In this document: positions 23,433-23,591 of the stretch, piece by piece
Numbering within the stretch: the first letter of the stretch is position 1
How the letters are laid out: the number at the start of each line of letters is the position of its first letter
Assembly: GCA_002387845.1 (NCBI GenBank)
Contig: DGLB01000068.1
Location: 1 to 23,591, forward strand
Direction: 5' to 3'
Length of the DNA stretch: 23,591 bases
Origin: Stenotrophomonas maltophilia
Lineage (GTDB): Bacteria; Pseudomonadota; Gammaproteobacteria; Xanthomonadales; Xanthomonadaceae
The notes under the pieces: model-generated
What the model saw: the letters and a program-made list of their open reading frames with translations, nothing else
What the model was told of the DNA's origin: nothing
The model's database searches: none
Position numbers and translations under genes: made by a program

Positions 23433-23534
23433 CTTTAACGCATGGACCCCACCTGGGTAACGTCTCCGTTCCACGTTCATGCCCCACCGGGCGATGCACC
23501 GCTATCGACCGTCGACTGTCGTGCGACGCTACCG
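23433..23534 (+). repeat. 102-bp dispersed repeat, copy B
   Basis: From ctttaacgcatg to ctaccg, same orientation as copy A at 20344 and about 88% identical. Together they bracket the small membrane gene and the arylsulfatase gene as direct repeats with starts 3,089 bases apart. The rest of 23291-23591 shows no gene. Confidence 0.8.
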
Positions 23535-23574
23535 ATGCACTCCACTCGTTCCAACGTTCGCATTGTGGCCCTTG

Positions 23575-23591
23575 GTAGAGGCGGTCGCAAG
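23575..23591 (+). repeat. GTAGAGGCGGTCGC module, cut by the window edge
   Basis: GTAGAGGCGGTCGC at 23575-23588 is identical to 20301-20314 and close to the head at 7-20. It is probably the start of another copy of the composite repeat that continues outside the window. Confidence 0.6.

Noticed and set aside
21884..23578. A 564-codon plus-strand frame opposite the arylsulfatase
   Set aside because: Shadow of the minus-strand sulfatase, which has the CSPTR signature and metal ligands.

Overview
The window looks like a piece of chromosome from a Stenotrophomonas species (Xanthomonadaceae). Third codon positions are GC-rich, and the intergenic DNA is full of short palindromes that begin with GTAG. 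These match the SMAG/REP elements I know from S. maltophilia. Protein families (ProP-type and Fsr-type transporters, GH92 mannosidase, sorbosone dehydrogenase-like lipoprotein, 775-residue arylsulfatase) fit an environmental gammaproteobacterium. No rRNA, tRNA, transposase, integrase or CRISPR array was seen.

Left part (1-8.5 kb, mostly + strand): a host-attachment-family protein and a small thioredoxin form a pair (219-977). Next come a ProP-like osmolyte transporter with a hairpin at its ribosome binding site (1235-2722) and an exported GH92 alpha-mannosidase (2874-5213). The mannosidase is convergent with a fosmidomycin-resistance-type efflux protein (5246-6469, minus). A translationally coupled pair follows: a DUF2231 membrane protein and a PQQ-type dehydrogenase lipoprotein (6627-8389).

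Middle (8.6-15 kb, minus strand): a secreted polymorphic-toxin-like locus. Two RHS proteins, each with its own signal peptide, overlap by ATGA (15005->12150 and 12153->9106). The second ends in a variable tip of about 180 residues. Fourteen bases further on lies a small exported protein in the usual immunity-gene position, in DNA that is visibly poorer in G+C.

Right part (15.3-23.6 kb, minus strand): a GNAT acetyltransferase, then the most interesting locus. This is a two-gene class II lanthipeptide system: a LanM synthetase (19062->16168) and, 95 bases upstream of it, a 69-residue precursor (19367->19158). The precursor leader has the Trp-(12 residues)-Pro-Ala-Gly spacing of mersacidin and its core ends in CLCC. 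No transporter, leader protease or immunity gene is visible nearby. Beyond it are an unknown exported protein, an 11-bp tandem repeat array, a small membrane protein and a cytosolic arylsulfatase. The last two genes sit between two direct copies of a 102-bp dispersed repeat.

A theme across the window is that GTAG palindromes sit exactly at gene ends. In four minus-strand genes (efflux protein, GNAT, LanM, unknown exported protein) the TAG stop codon is the TAG of such an element.
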